Shown: positions 19,179-28,313, numbered from the stretch's first letter. The stretch is 64,000 bases of DNA from Jeotgalicoccus coquinae (GCF_014207425.1 NZ_JACHFF010000002.1:186001-250000), one strand, 5' to 3'. Notes: generated by a model from the sequence alone, not told the origin. Made by a program: numbers and translations.

Positions 19179-20206
19179 GCTGGAGTCCTCCTGTAAGTAA
19201 GTTTGATGTCCGACTCGAGCTTTTCAACATGATGTAATATCAAATCCAGCTGACCGGAAGGGTCACCTTGATGGAGCTGATATTCAGAATAACCAAATAT
19301 TTTCGGGGCAATGTAAATGATGAGGTCATCGAATAATTTTTCGTTTAAAAATTGAGTGTGGATGGACGAACCGCCTTCCACTAAAAGTGATGCAATATTT
19401 TCTTCATATAATATATGAAGTATTTCAGTTAAATTATAATTTCCAAAGAAGATTTTTGCACTGTCCTTAAACTGTACATTCTCTTCGTTACTAGTAAATA
19501 TAATAGGCTTATGCGGATGATCGAATATATTCATATCCTCGCGCAGTGTCTGAGAACCGAGCAGAATAACCGGCACCGGGTGTTTATCGTTTTCAGATAA
19601 ACGGGTCGTTAAGCGTGGGTCATCATTTAACAATGTATGGGCACCAATCAGTATACCGTCGTGATGCTGCCTTAAATTGTGCACGTCACGCCGCGATTCA
19701 TCGTTGCTGACCCAGTGGCTGTCACCATTCTTATGTGCAATTTTACCGTCGAGGCTCATCGCACTCTTTAATGTAATGAACGGACGCTTATTTGCGAGTT
19801 GAATATTAAACGGACGGTACATTTCATCCACCTCAGTATTATTAAGATGAATCGTTTCAATACCATGACTGTTTAATACCTTCAGTCCGTCTACTTTATC
19901 ATTCGTATCCCGGTACGCGTAGTATACGCGTTTAATACCCGCTTCAATAAGCGCATCGGTGCATGGCAGGGTTTTGCCATGATGAGAGCACGGTTCAAGT
20001 GTAACGTAGATGTCCGAACCAGCTGCGGATTCACTGCAGCTGTTCAATGCTGCACGCTCCGCATGAAGCTCTCCTGCTTTTAAATGCGCGCCGTAGCCGA
20101 TGACCCTGCCGTCTTTAACGATAACAGCACCTACCGGCGGATTCATTGCCGTTTGACCGGCTGCCATATTGGCCATGTTAACAGCCATATTCATATATGT
20201 GTTCAA
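19163..20206 (-). CDS. ribD: Bifunctional diaminohydroxyphosphoribosylaminopyrimidine deaminase / uracil reductase
   Basis: About 347 aa. The N-terminal deaminase has zinc-site motifs LHAERAALNSC and EPCSHHGKTLPCTDALI; the C-terminal NADPH reductase begins near RPFITLKSAMSLDGKIAH and carries LLVEGGSSIHT. I choose the TTG at 20206, because a perfect AGGAGG lies 7 bases upstream; the longer frame from 20236 would run through the terminator hairpin. It performs the second and third steps after GTP ring opening. It is the first gene of the FMN-controlled rib operon. Confidence 0.93.
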   Translation of the reverse strand: MNTYMNMAVNMANMAAGQTAMNPPVGAVIVKDGRVIGYGAHLKAGELHAERAALNSCSESAAGSDIYVTLEPCSHHGKTLPCTDALIEAGIKRVYYAYRDTNDKVDGLKVLNSHGIETIHLNNTEVDEMYRPFNIQLANKRPFITLKSAMSLDGKIAHKNGDSHWVSNDESRRDVHNLRQHHDGILIGAHTLLNDDPRLTTRLSENDKHPVPVILLGSQTLREDMNIFDHPHKPIIFTSNEENVQFKDSAKIFFGNYNLTEILHILYEENIASLLVEGGSSIHTQFLNEKLFDDLIIYIAPKIFGYSEYQLHQGDPSGQLDLILHHVEKLESDIKLTYRRTPACLQD

Positions 20207-20223
20207 GTTTTTACCTCCTGAAT

Positions 20224-20264
20224 AAAAAAATAGCACCGTCGAATAAACTTATCCGACGGCGCTA
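20224..20264 (-). terminator. Terminator hairpin of the FMN riboswitch expression platform
   Basis: On the minus strand TAGCGCCGTCG pairs with CGACGGTGCTA (one G-T) and is followed by a T7 run. It lies between the aptamer and the ribD ribosome binding site, so the switch should act by premature termination when FMN binds. Confidence 0.88.
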
Positions 20265-20357
20265 AAAAAATGTATGCTGAATTAACACAGTGTTTCACAC
20301 AATGTTAAATAAACGTATACAAAATGAATTAAAAAGACATTTTTACGCTGCTACATT

Positions 20358-20500
20358 ATTCTCTCTCCCATCCAGACTTTAACTGTCGGCTTCAGAATTT
20401 AACTGAATCAGCCATACGGTATAAATACCGTACAGGTCGCGGGCTTTCTAAAAAGATTACCGCCGGTTGGGAATTACACCCTGCCCCGAAAGAATAGTAT
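20358..20500 (-). promoter_or_regulatory. FMN riboswitch (RFN element)
   Basis: The minus strand carries the conserved RFN blocks in order: GGGGCAGGGTGTAATTCCC, ACCGGCGGTAAT, AGCCCGCGA, a variable stem with complementary ACGGTAT/ATACCGT arms, and GTCTGGATGGGAGAGA. It precedes ribD by about 150 bases, with a terminator in between, giving FMN feedback on ribDE-BA-H. Exact ends are approximate. Confidence 0.95.
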
Positions 20501-20522
20501 TCAGTTGAAAAACTCTTTCTAA

Positions 20523-20551
20523 AATATAGTACATTACTATGGTAAACGCAA
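20523..20551 (-). promoter_or_regulatory. Promoter of the rib operon
   Basis: Minus-strand TTGCGT (20551-20546), 17 bp, TATATT (20528-20523) lies just upstream of the RFN aptamer, so transcription would begin near 20516. From here to 20729 I see no gene, only AT-rich sequence that must also carry the tcuA-like promoter. Confidence 0.5.
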
Positions 20552-20729
20552 TGTATTGATATTTCTGACTATTAATTCTCTGCTTAATACTATGAATTTA
20601 ACTGCTAATCAATTGAAGTTAAAGCATCATAGAATGTTTTTATCACATTTGATTTAAAAACGATATTTCATTTATTATCAGATATGTTCTAATCTTGGGT
20701 TATACATCAATAACAGGGGGAATTGTAAA

Positions 20730-22226
20730 ATGACAAACTATGAATATGATTTAGTTGTAATCGGATCCGGTAACGCAGCATTAAGTGCGGCGGTCTCAGC
20801 AAGTGAAGATGACTTAAAAGTACTCGTTGTCGAAAAGGGGCCGCAGCACAAACGCGAAGGCAACTCATTCTTTACTGATGGAGCAATCCGATTCGCATAT
20901 AACGATCTTGACGGTTTAAGTAAGGTTGTAGACAACTTATCTGAAGAAGAACTAAACTCAATTGAATTACCAAAATATGCAACAGAGGATTATCACGGCG
21001 ACTTAATGAACGTTACTAAAAACGAAAGCAACCCAAGTCTTGCTGAACATTTAACAGGCAAGTCATATGAAACAATTCTTTGGATGAAAGAACAGGGCGT
21101 AGAGTTCCAGTTAAATGAAAATCAATTCTTTGAAAAAGACGGAAAGAAATCATTCTGGGGCGGTCTGCCTGTTAAAACAGTCGATAAAGGTATCGGTCTT
21201 GTAAAATCATTATTCAAAAAAGCAGAAGAGAACGGTGTGGATTTCTGGTACGCATCACCAGCTGAGAAGCTTGAAAAAACAAACGGAAAAATTACAGGTG
21301 TTCACGTAAACAGCGAAGAACACGGTAAAGTCCTTGTTAAAACTAAAGCAGTAGTATTAGCGAGCGGCGGATTTGAAGCTGACAAGAAGAAACGTATGGA
21401 GCACCTCGGCAAAGAATGGGAAAACGCAATTGTCCGCGGAAGCGAGTACAACACAGGTGACGGTATCACAATGGCACTTGAAGTCGGTGCAGTAAAAGCA
21501 GGACAATATGACGGCTGTCACGCACATACTACAGACTACAACTCACCTAAAACTGGTGACTACAGCAAACCTGGTGACATCTATAAGAAATCATCATATC
21601 CATTAGGATTAATCGTTAACGTTGAAGGAGAACGTTTCGTTGACGAAGGTGCAGATTTCAGAAACTACACTTACGCAAAATACGGTAAAGAAACTCTGAA
21701 ACAGACTCAGCAGAAAGCATTTCAGATTTACGATTCTCAGGTGAGAGACATGTTAAGAGTAGAGTACAACCTGGAAGAAGCAACAATGCTGACAGCTGAC
21801 ACTATTGAAGAACTTGCAGTGAAAATGGGCGTTGATAAAGAAAATTTCCTGGAGACAATTAACAGCTACAACGATGCAGTTCAGGACGGCGACTACAACC
21901 CGAGTGTTAAAGACGGTAAAACAACAGTCGGCTTATCACCGAACAAAACAAACTGGGCGCTTAAGTTTAACGAAGGTCCTTTTTACGCTTATCCAATTAC
22001 TTGCGGTATCACATTTACTTTCGGTGCAATCAAAGTAAACAACAAATCAGAAGTACTGGATGAGAATGATGAACCTATTGAAGGGTTATATGCTGCAGGC
22101 GAGATGGTCGGAGATCTTTTCTACCATAACTATCCCGGCGGTTCAGGCTTAATGTCAGGATCTGTATTCGGAAAAACTGCAGGTGACTCAGTTAAAAACT
22201 ATCTTTCTACAGCAGCACAGAATTAG
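20730..22226 (+). CDS. FAD-dependent dehydrogenase of the tricarballylate dehydrogenase (TcuA)/fumarate reductase family
   Basis: 498 aa. The N-terminal dinucleotide fold YDLVVIGSGNAALSAAVSAS binds FAD, GFEADKKKRMEHLG is the family's middle motif, and the C-terminal YPGGSGLMSGSVFGKTAG completes the FAD site. Similarity to TcuA suggests oxidation of tricarballylate to cis-aconitate, but fumarate-reductase-like and urocanate-reductase-like relatives share these motifs. It carries no signal peptide, so it is cytoplasmic. No tcuB or tcuC is adjacent. A convergent LysR gene lies next door, and a tricarboxylate transporter operon is about 26 kb away. GGGGGAA precedes the ATG. Confidence 0.75.
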   Translation: MTNYEYDLVVIGSGNAALSAAVSASEDDLKVLVVEKGPQHKREGNSFFTDGAIRFAYNDLDGLSKVVDNLSEEELNSIELPKYATEDYHGDLMNVTKNESNPSLAEHLTGKSYETILWMKEQGVEFQLNENQFFEKDGKKSFWGGLPVKTVDKGIGLVKSLFKKAEENGVDFWYASPAEKLEKTNGKITGVHVNSEEHGKVLVKTKAVVLASGGFEADKKKRMEHLGKEWENAIVRGSEYNTGDGITMALEVGAVKAGQYDGCHAHTTDYNSPKTGDYSKPGDIYKKSSYPLGLIVNVEGERFVDEGADFRNYTYAKYGKETLKQTQQKAFQIYDSQVRDMLRVEYNLEEATMLTADTIEELAVKMGVDKENFLETINSYNDAVQDGDYNPSVKDGKTTVGLSPNKTNWALKFNEGPFYAYPITCGITFTFGAIKVNNKSEVLDENDEPIEGLYAAGEMVGDLFYHNYPGGSGLMSGSVFGKTAGDSVKNYLSTAAQN

Positions 22227-22235
22227 ACATAAATT

Positions 22236-22272
22236 AAAAAGGAAAGCATCCCCCCGATGCTTTCCTTTTTTT
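22236..22272. terminator. Bidirectional terminator between the TcuA-like and LysR genes
   Basis: AAGGAAAGCATC pairs with GATGCTTTCCTT, flanked by A- and T-runs on both sides, between two convergent genes. Confidence 0.9.
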
Positions 22273-23137
22273 ATTTGATATTTCCCCACGAGCGCATATG
22301 TTCAATGAATTTTTTTACAATAACCAGATTTTCGTAGTCCTCATTGTACATTATCCATGTATCTCTTTTTATTAAAGCTCCGTCTTTCGATTCAACTTTT
22401 GATTTATACAGGTTCTCCTCTTCTTTTAAACAAATTTCAGGCACAATAGAATATCCTAAACCACTTTTTACTAATTCCTTACACGTATCAAGACGATCTA
22501 CTTCCATTTCTATACTTGCCGGCGAAGCAAATTCAGTCGTCCACCAGCGGTTAATAATCTCTTTAAGAGAAGAATCTGTTTTATAATCTATCTGCTTATA
22601 TGAAGGTAATTCTTGCACATTAATTTCGTTTTGAGAAATAATATACAGCGGTTCCTGATTTAATAAATACTTCCTGCTTTGCCATTGATAATCTCTTCTA
22701 AGAATACCAATATGAACTGATGAATCGTTTAACATCTTATATACATCTGAACTCACACCTGTTCTAACATTAAAACGTACTTCAGGATATTTATTTGAAA
22801 ATGATTTGAGCAGGTTAGGCAGAACATATTGAGCAAAGTTACTCGATACACCGATCTTCAGTGTGCCCGATATTTCTTCACTCATATTATTAATATTATC
22901 TTTAACCACCTGAAGCTGCTGCAGCATATCTTTTGCATATTTAACGAGATATTCTCCTTCAGACGTAAATTCAATACCTGTTTTCGTTTTAAAAATAAGC
23001 TCGGTTCCTATTTCTTTTTCTAAATTTTTCAAACGATAACTTAATGAAGGTTGCGAAACATATAATTTCTCAGCTGTTTTCGTAATATTCTTCTCTTCAT
23101 AGAGCAATTTTAATATTTTCCAATCCTTCTGATCCAT
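22271..23137 (-). CDS. LysR family transcriptional regulator
   Basis: 288 aa. The N-terminal HTH (KNITKTAEKLYVSQPSLSYR) is followed by a linker helix and a periplasmic-binding-like effector domain from about residue 90. Salmonella TcuR, the regulator of tricarballylate use, is also LysR-type, so convergent placement against the TcuA-like gene is suggestive. LysR targets are more often divergent, so the link is only a hypothesis. Confidence 0.85.
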   Translation of the reverse strand: MDQKDWKILKLLYEEKNITKTAEKLYVSQPSLSYRLKNLEKEIGTELIFKTKTGIEFTSEGEYLVKYAKDMLQQLQVVKDNINNMSEEISGTLKIGVSSNFAQYVLPNLLKSFSNKYPEVRFNVRTGVSSDVYKMLNDSSVHIGILRRDYQWQSRKYLLNQEPLYIISQNEINVQELPSYKQIDYKTDSSLKEIINRWWTTEFASPASIEMEVDRLDTCKELVKSGLGYSIVPEICLKEEENLYKSKVESKDGALIKRDTWIMYNEDYENLVIVKKFIEHMRSWGNIK

Positions 23138-23325
23138 CGGACCACCCCTTTTTAATGCTTTAAAGACTATAATTCACTCTTCATGTTATCAGATTTTTCT
23201 ATCGCATAATGTAAGAAGTTAACAATTTGTTTATATAGTACCCAGTTTCTCCGGTTAAAGATATACTGGAATTAATAGATATTCTTTAAGTTGAATCGAT
23301 ATATTCAGATTGGAGATGGATAAAC

Positions 23326-24765
23326 ATGATTTCAATTGATAAAGACCTGGAATTTGAATTAGGAGAAGTCACACGCAGGACACACAATATGGGTATTCCT
23401 GTCATGATTATTATTGAAGGCGCTCCTGCATCGGGTAAATCACGGTTATCAAACGCCTTATATATGTCGCTCGATGCGAAGTATACAAACTTCGTCGCCA
23501 CGCGTCCGCCGAGAGAAGCCGATTTAAGGTATCCTTTCCTTCACCGCTACTGGTATCATCTTCCGAAAGACGGCAATATTAATATTCATTTCAGAAGCTG
23601 GTACTCGCAATTAATAGAATACAAGGATTATAATATCAAGCGCAATATTAATACTGACTTCAAATTGATTGAAGAAGATATGAAGAACTTTGAAGAAACT
23701 TTAACAAACAACGGCTATGAGGTTTTAAAATTTTACATTACTACGGATAAAGAAGTCCGGGAACGTCATATTCAGAAGCTGAAAGATAACCCTATGCTGA
23801 AATGGAAAGCTGAAGAATTCCAGAGCCGCCTGCAGCACCATGACTATGATGAAGAAATGGAATACTTTCTGCAGGATGAGACAGTTTCTCCGTGGACTCA
23901 GATTGATTTTCATAACAAAGAAGATGCCGCAAATACTTTATACTCTGCGATCATTACTCGTTTAAAGAAACGTATTAAAGCTGAGCATAAAAATAAGCCA
24001 AAGACCGAAGGCAGGTTCAGCGATAACTTTAAAACTGACTTGTTCACATTTGATTTTGATAAAGAAACTATCCCAAAGCATGAATATAAAGAAATACTGC
24101 CGGATTTACAGGCAAGAATGCGTGAAATTCAGTTCCAGCTCTATCAGGAGAAGATTCCGCTTGTCTTGGTTTATGAAGGAATGGACGCTGCCGGCAAAGG
24201 CGGTAACATTAAACGTACGAGAGCACTCCTTGATCCGACGGGCTATAAAAACAATGCTATTGGTACCCCGACTGATATCGAGCTTGCCCATCATTACTTA
24301 TGGCGGTTTGCGAAACGGACACCAAGAAGCGGCCACATTGGATTTTTTGACCGCAGCTGGTATGGACGGGTTCTCGTCGAACGTGTAGAAGGTTTCGCTT
24401 CACAGGATGCATGGCAGCAGGCCTATGAAGAAATCAATGATTTTGAACAGTCTCTGCATAATTCTGGAGCCATCATAATTAAATTCTTCCTGTCACTGGA
24501 TAAGAATGAGCAGCTCGAACGGCTTAAAGACCGTGAGGACACGCCTGAAAAACAATGGAAGATTACAGATGAAGACTGGCGAAACCGTGAGAAATGGGAT
24601 TTATACCTGGAAGCTTCTGAAGATATGATTCGTCAAACAGATACTGACTATGCACCGTGGATAGTCATACCGGCAAACGATAAGCGTTATGCTCGTATTA
24701 CTGCATTGAAAACTATTATAAAAATATGTGAAGAACGTTTAGCAGATGGGAATAAAAGAGTATAA
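23326..24765 (+). CDS. Tandem-domain PPK2 family polyphosphate kinase (polyphosphate:AMP phosphotransferase type)
   Basis: 479 aa with two PPK2 domains. The second, from about residue 245, is complete: Walker A GMDAAGKGGNIKR, then lid/Walker B FFDRSWYGRVLVERVEG. The N-terminal domain keeps a Walker A (EGAPASGKSRLSN) and a weaker FRSWYSQLIE, so it is partly degenerate. Two-domain (class II) PPK2 enzymes convert AMP to ADP using polyphosphate. No ppk1 or ppx is adjacent. An SDR gene starts 39 bp downstream. Confidence 0.85.
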   Translation: MISIDKDLEFELGEVTRRTHNMGIPVMIIIEGAPASGKSRLSNALYMSLDAKYTNFVATRPPREADLRYPFLHRYWYHLPKDGNINIHFRSWYSQLIEYKDYNIKRNINTDFKLIEEDMKNFEETLTNNGYEVLKFYITTDKEVRERHIQKLKDNPMLKWKAEEFQSRLQHHDYDEEMEYFLQDETVSPWTQIDFHNKEDAANTLYSAIITRLKKRIKAEHKNKPKTEGRFSDNFKTDLFTFDFDKETIPKHEYKEILPDLQARMREIQFQLYQEKIPLVLVYEGMDAAGKGGNIKRTRALLDPTGYKNNAIGTPTDIELAHHYLWRFAKRTPRSGHIGFFDRSWYGRVLVERVEGFASQDAWQQAYEEINDFEQSLHNSGAIIIKFFLSLDKNEQLERLKDREDTPEKQWKITDEDWRNREKWDLYLEASEDMIRQTDTDYAPWIVIPANDKRYARITALKTIIKICEERLADGNKRV

Positions 24766-24804
24766 TAGAATTGTTGTGACATAAAATCAAGGGGGAAAAC
24801 ATCA

Positions 24805-25533
24805 ATGAAATACGTATTTTTAACAGGTACTAACAGAGGTCTAGGTGAAGCGACTGCAAAAATATTCAAAGACAGTAAAATTATCAGCATTACAAGAAGC
24901 GGTGTGGAAGAAACAGGTAATATCCATAAAGCATTTTCAGTAGATTTCAGCGATACAGATGCGATGGAACATTTTGTGCCTGAAATCTTCAATTCTGTAG
25001 ATCCAGATGAAACGGATGAAGTATATTTACTGAACGTTGCAGGTATCGTTGATCCTGTAAAAGCTGTCAGCAATTTATCATCAGATGATATGTTAACAAA
25101 CTATAAAGTGAATGTGGTGGCGCCAACACTGCTTATTAAAGGATTCGTTAACCGCTTCAAAGACTTTGGCGGCGAAAAACGTATCGTTACTGTAACAAGC
25201 GGCGCAGCAAGAGGTCCGGTCGAAGGGTGGAGCGTATACTGCAGCTCTAAAGCAGCTGTAAACATGATACACAGCGTGCTGAACAAAGAAAACGTTCACC
25301 AAGGCAACAATATTAAGAGCGCGGTGTTCTATCCGGGCGTTATCGATACTGGCATGCAGGAAGTTATCCGTGCATCCGACATTAAAGAGTTCCCGAATGT
25401 GGACCGCTTTAAAGAATATAAAGAAACGAACAAGCTTGCGAAAGCTGAAGACGTTGCAGCAGCATTACATAAAGTAGTGACGCTGGAAGACTTCGGCAGC
25501 GAAGAAAGCTATGATGTAAAAGATTATATCTAA
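24805..25533 (+). CDS. Short-chain dehydrogenase/reductase (YueD/sepiapterin-reductase-like)
   Basis: 242 aa. The NADP site TGTNRGLGEATAK, the LLNVAGIV equivalent of the NNAG motif, and the catalytic YCSSKAAVNM with a serine in VTSGAARG are all present. The TGTNRGLG and YCSSKAA pattern resembles Bacillus YueD-type benzil/sepiapterin reductases. Its physiological carbonyl substrate is unknown. It may be co-transcribed with the PPK2 gene 39 bp upstream and ends in a bidirectional terminator. Confidence 0.8.
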   Translation: MKYVFLTGTNRGLGEATAKIFKDSKIISITRSGVEETGNIHKAFSVDFSDTDAMEHFVPEIFNSVDPDETDEVYLLNVAGIVDPVKAVSNLSSDDMLTNYKVNVVAPTLLIKGFVNRFKDFGGEKRIVTVTSGAARGPVEGWSVYCSSKAAVNMIHSVLNKENVHQGNNIKSAVFYPGVIDTGMQEVIRASDIKEFPNVDRFKEYKETNKLAKAEDVAAALHKVVTLEDFGSEESYDVKDYI

Positions 25534-25536
25534 ACA

Positions 25537-25575
25537 AAGAACGGGAGTAACGCATAGCGTTATTCCCGTTCTTTA
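25537..25575. terminator. Bidirectional terminator (SDR / glnA)
   Basis: AAAGAACGGGA and TCCCGTTCTTT form the base of a long hairpin with an inner AACGC/GCGTT stem between the convergent genes. Confidence 0.88.
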
Positions 25576-25577
25576 TA

Positions 25578-26912
25578 TTAATACTGACTTAAATACTGTT
25601 CTTTTTCCCATGAGGTTATTTGTGCACTGTACATTTTCCATTCATAAGTCTTATTCTTTATAAAATGGTCGCATATGTGTTTACCCAGTGCTTCCTGAAT
25701 GACTTCATCTGCTTTTAATGCTTTCAGTGCCGTATATAACGTTGTCGGCAGGTCTTCTACATCTTCTGCCTGACGTTCTTTTTGCGTCATCTCAAAAATA
25801 TTTTCATCCACCGGTGTGGTCAGATCTTTCTGATTCTGAATACCGCTTAATCCCGCTTTTAATATTACTGCAGTCGCAAGGTACGGGTTTGCTGACGGAT
25901 CCAATGATCTTACTTCCGCACGTGTACCCGCACCTCTTGTTGACGGAATTCTCAAGAGCGGTGTACGGTTACTCCCGCTCCATGCGATATAACGCGGCGC
26001 TTCAAACCCTGCGCTCAGCCGCTTATATGAATTCACCAGCGGATTACAGATTGCCGTATAGCCTCTTGCATGGTCTAGTAATCCCGCCATGAAGTATTTC
26101 ATTTCTTCGCTTAGCCCATACTCATCATCTTTATCGTAAAACACGTTTTCACCATCTTTAAATAATGAGACATTATAATGCATACCGCTCCCGGCCTCAT
26201 CGTATAGAGGTTTAGGCATAAATGTAACATGCAGACCGTATTGTCTGGCTACTGTTTTTGCCACCAGTTTAAACGTCTGAATATTATCACTCGACGTTAC
26301 CGCATCACTGTATTTAAAACTGATTTCATGCTGGCTGGGTCCTGCTTCATGGTGAAACATTTCTACTTCAAAATCCATTTTCTTAAGTGTTTTTGCTATT
26401 TCACGTCGGCATCTTTCACTTGTATCTGTGATCGATACATCAAAGTAACCGCTCGTGTCATTCACGATAGTAGTGGGATTATTGTCTTTGTCCAATTTAA
26501 ATAAATAGAACTCAGGCTCCGGACCAAGGTTAAATGCATCGTAACCCATGTCTTCCATTTCTTTAACAATACGCTTTAAATTACTTCTCGGATCTCCTTC
26601 GAAAGGCTCGTTATTGAAGTTATGCACATCGCAAATTAATCGTGCAACTCTGCAGTTTTCTTCAGACCATGGGAAAATACTCCAAGTATTATAATCAGGC
26701 TTTAAATACATATCCGATTCTTCAACGCGGACAAACCCTTCAATAGAAGAACCATCGAACATTATTTCCCCATCCAGTGCTTCTTCCAGCTGCTCAACAG
26801 GGATTTCCACATTTTTAAGTGCACCTAATATATCTGTGAACTGTAATTTCACATACCCGATTTTTTCTTCTTGTGCAATCTTTAAAATATCTTCCTTAGA
26901 TATTTTACTCAT
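25578..26912 (-). CDS. glnA: Glutamine synthetase, type I (Gram-positive alpha form)
   Basis: 444 aa, the usual GSI-alpha length, without the adenylylation loop of GSI-beta. Motifs: DGSSIEGF near 54, metal-site GPEPEFYLF, HHEAGPSQHEI, LVNSYKRL, and ATP/glutamate-site NRTPLLRIPS. The conserved C-terminus YLSQY is present. It makes glutamine from glutamate and ammonia in the cytoplasm. In most Staphylococcaceae and Bacillaceae glnA follows glnR; here no glnR precedes it and a TspO-like gene lies upstream instead, so control must come from elsewhere. Confidence 0.96.
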   Translation of the reverse strand: MSKISKEDILKIAQEEKIGYVKLQFTDILGALKNVEIPVEQLEEALDGEIMFDGSSIEGFVRVEESDMYLKPDYNTWSIFPWSEENCRVARLICDVHNFNNEPFEGDPRSNLKRIVKEMEDMGYDAFNLGPEPEFYLFKLDKDNNPTTIVNDTSGYFDVSITDTSERCRREIAKTLKKMDFEVEMFHHEAGPSQHEISFKYSDAVTSSDNIQTFKLVAKTVARQYGLHVTFMPKPLYDEAGSGMHYNVSLFKDGENVFYDKDDEYGLSEEMKYFMAGLLDHARGYTAICNPLVNSYKRLSAGFEAPRYIAWSGSNRTPLLRIPSTRGAGTRAEVRSLDPSANPYLATAVILKAGLSGIQNQKDLTTPVDENIFEMTQKERQAEDVEDLPTTLYTALKALKADEVIQEALGKHICDHFIKNKTYEWKMYSAQITSWEKEQYLSQY

Positions 26913-26984
26913 TTAAATGACCACTCCTAAATATGTTTAACACATAAATCTTCTCTTAGTTTATAAACCCCATTGCCCGCGTGC

Positions 26985-27671
26985 TTAAACGGGTTTTTCA
27001 TTTTTATTTTTTATTACAATAACAACAATGGCAGAAACTGCGAGTTCAATGCTGATAATCAGCAATGTAATATTTAAATTCATGTAATCACTGCCATTCT
27101 CCGAATAGATAGCATATAACGGCCAGATAATGACGAGCGGATATAACCAGTCTTTAAAATACAAGGCCGTCAGAACACCAATGGCTCCTGCAGCTGCCAG
27201 CATGATAATTGTCCATGTTAATTCATCCAGACCGATTATAGAATCGATATTATTATCATTCGTTAATTGGAAAACATTAACGATAGAGGCGACTGTTACC
27301 CAGGCAAAATAAACAGAGTAAGGAAAACGGTCAAACCAGCTGTAGTTCTGAGACGTAATTAAAATATGCATAATAATCAATGTAATCAGCAATGAAAAAA
27401 TTACAATTACCGAAGCGAGTATCATTTGCTGAGTAAATACTAAAATCCAGGCACTGTTGAGTAAAAAGTTAATAATTGGCCAGTATTTAAATTTATATGC
27501 TGGAGAATCTTCCCATGTTTTCTGAAAGAACTGCTTAATTATCCATATAAATACTAGAATATATATTAAACCCCATATGGAAAACGCAAATCCTGCCGGC
27601 TGAATAATCGGCTGATTGTTATCTGCAACATTTCCAACTTTAGTTCCTACAAAGTAGTTCATCACTATCAT
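26985..27671 (-). CDS. TspO/MBR-like tryptophan-rich membrane protein, N-terminus probably frameshifted
   Basis: The 228-aa open part has about 6-7 membrane segments and the family hallmark PAGFAFSIWGLIYILVFIW. The first ATG (27671) has no ribosome binding site. Just upstream, in the next frame, a TTG at 27729 with AAAGGTGAT before it encodes KSTQRKWAAGYLAAFIVM, which would run straight into IVMNYFVG if one copy of a duplicated ATGA (minus strand; 27668-27675) were removed. So I read this as one gene broken by a 4-bp tandem duplication, or read through by slippage. TspO-like proteins bind porphyrins and other small molecules; the role here is unknown. Confidence 0.72.
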   Translation of the reverse strand: MIVMNYFVGTKVGNVADNNQPIIQPAGFAFSIWGLIYILVFIWIIKQFFQKTWEDSPAYKFKYWPIINFLLNSAWILVFTQQMILASVIVIFSLLITLIIMHILITSQNYSWFDRFPYSVYFAWVTVASIVNVFQLTNDNNIDSIIGLDELTWTIIMLAAAGAIGVLTALYFKDWLYPLVIIWPLYAIYSENGSDYMNLNITLLIISIELAVSAIVVIVIKNKNEKPV

Positions 27672-27755
27672 TCATTACTATAAAAGCAGCTAAGTAACCT
27701 GCTGCCCATTTTCTCTGTGTACTCTTCAAATCACCTTTCTGTTATTAGTAATAAG

Positions 27756-27781
27756 AAAAGCGAGGGCATGCCCTCGCTTTT
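27756..27781 (-). terminator. Intrinsic terminator of the PNPOx-fold gene
   Basis: AAAGCGAGGGCAT pairs with ATGCCCTCGCTTT immediately past the stop. It separates this gene from the TspO-like gene downstream. Confidence 0.85.
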
Positions 27782-27783
27782 CT

Positions 27784-28200
27784 CTATAGTGTGATTTCAA
27801 CGGGTTCCTCGTCATCATTCATAATTTTAATTTCGTCCGGCGTCACCTTTAGAACTTTCAGGTGCGGATTTTCTTTTGAATCAAAGAAGGTTTTATCCTG
27901 TTTTTCCCAGAGCCAGTCAATTGTATCCTGGTCATCAATTCGTTCCACACTGCCGCTGATTTCCACAAATGCATTGTTATTAGTATCATTAAAGCCAAGG
28001 AGTATATGAGCCTTCGGATTTTGTTCAAGTTCATCGTATTTAGGCGACTGGTCATTCGTTTTAGCATACAATGTCAGCCCGTCATTATAAAACCACATAT
28101 AACGGGAATTCGGCACATTATCTTTCGCTGTGGATAAGACACCTATTTTTGACTCATCTAAAATTTCTTCTATACGTTCAATAACTCTTGACTGTTCCAC
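27784..28200 (-). CDS. Pyridoxamine 5'-phosphate oxidase-fold protein (general stress protein 26-like)
   Basis: A 138-aa flavin-binding split barrel: KIGVLSTAKDNVPNSRYMWF and LYAKTNDQSPKYDELEQNPK, followed by FVEISGSVERIDD. This matches COG3871, which includes B. subtilis YdaG (GSP26), rather than true PdxH. The start is GTG, preceded by GGGTGAT. Family members bind FMN or related cofactors and are often stress-induced; the enzymatic role is unclear. Confidence 0.82.
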   Translation of the reverse strand: MEQSRVIERIEEILDESKIGVLSTAKDNVPNSRYMWFYNDGLTLYAKTNDQSPKYDELEQNPKAHILLGFNDTNNNAFVEISGSVERIDDQDTIDWLWEKQDKTFFDSKENPHLKVLKVTPDEIKIMNDDEEPVEITL

Positions 28201-28250
28201 AATATCACCCGTCCTTTAAATTAATCATTCTTTATGTACATACCACATAT

Positions 28251-28275
28251 GATTTCTTTTATTCATAAAGGGTAT
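28251..28275 (+). promoter_or_regulatory. Candidate sigma-B-type promoter of the pterin dehydratase gene
   Basis: GATTTC, 13 bp, GGGTAT, ending 38 bp before the ATG. The surrounding CATAAAGGGTATA is identical to the element upstream of the SDR at 37335. Confidence 0.4.
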
Positions 28276-28313
28276 AAATGAATATCGATAAAATGAACAG
28301 GAGGTAATTGATT

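Noticed and set aside
20358-20500. tRNA-like or other RNA instead of a riboswitch
   Set aside because: All conserved RFN blocks are present in order and the rib operon follows.
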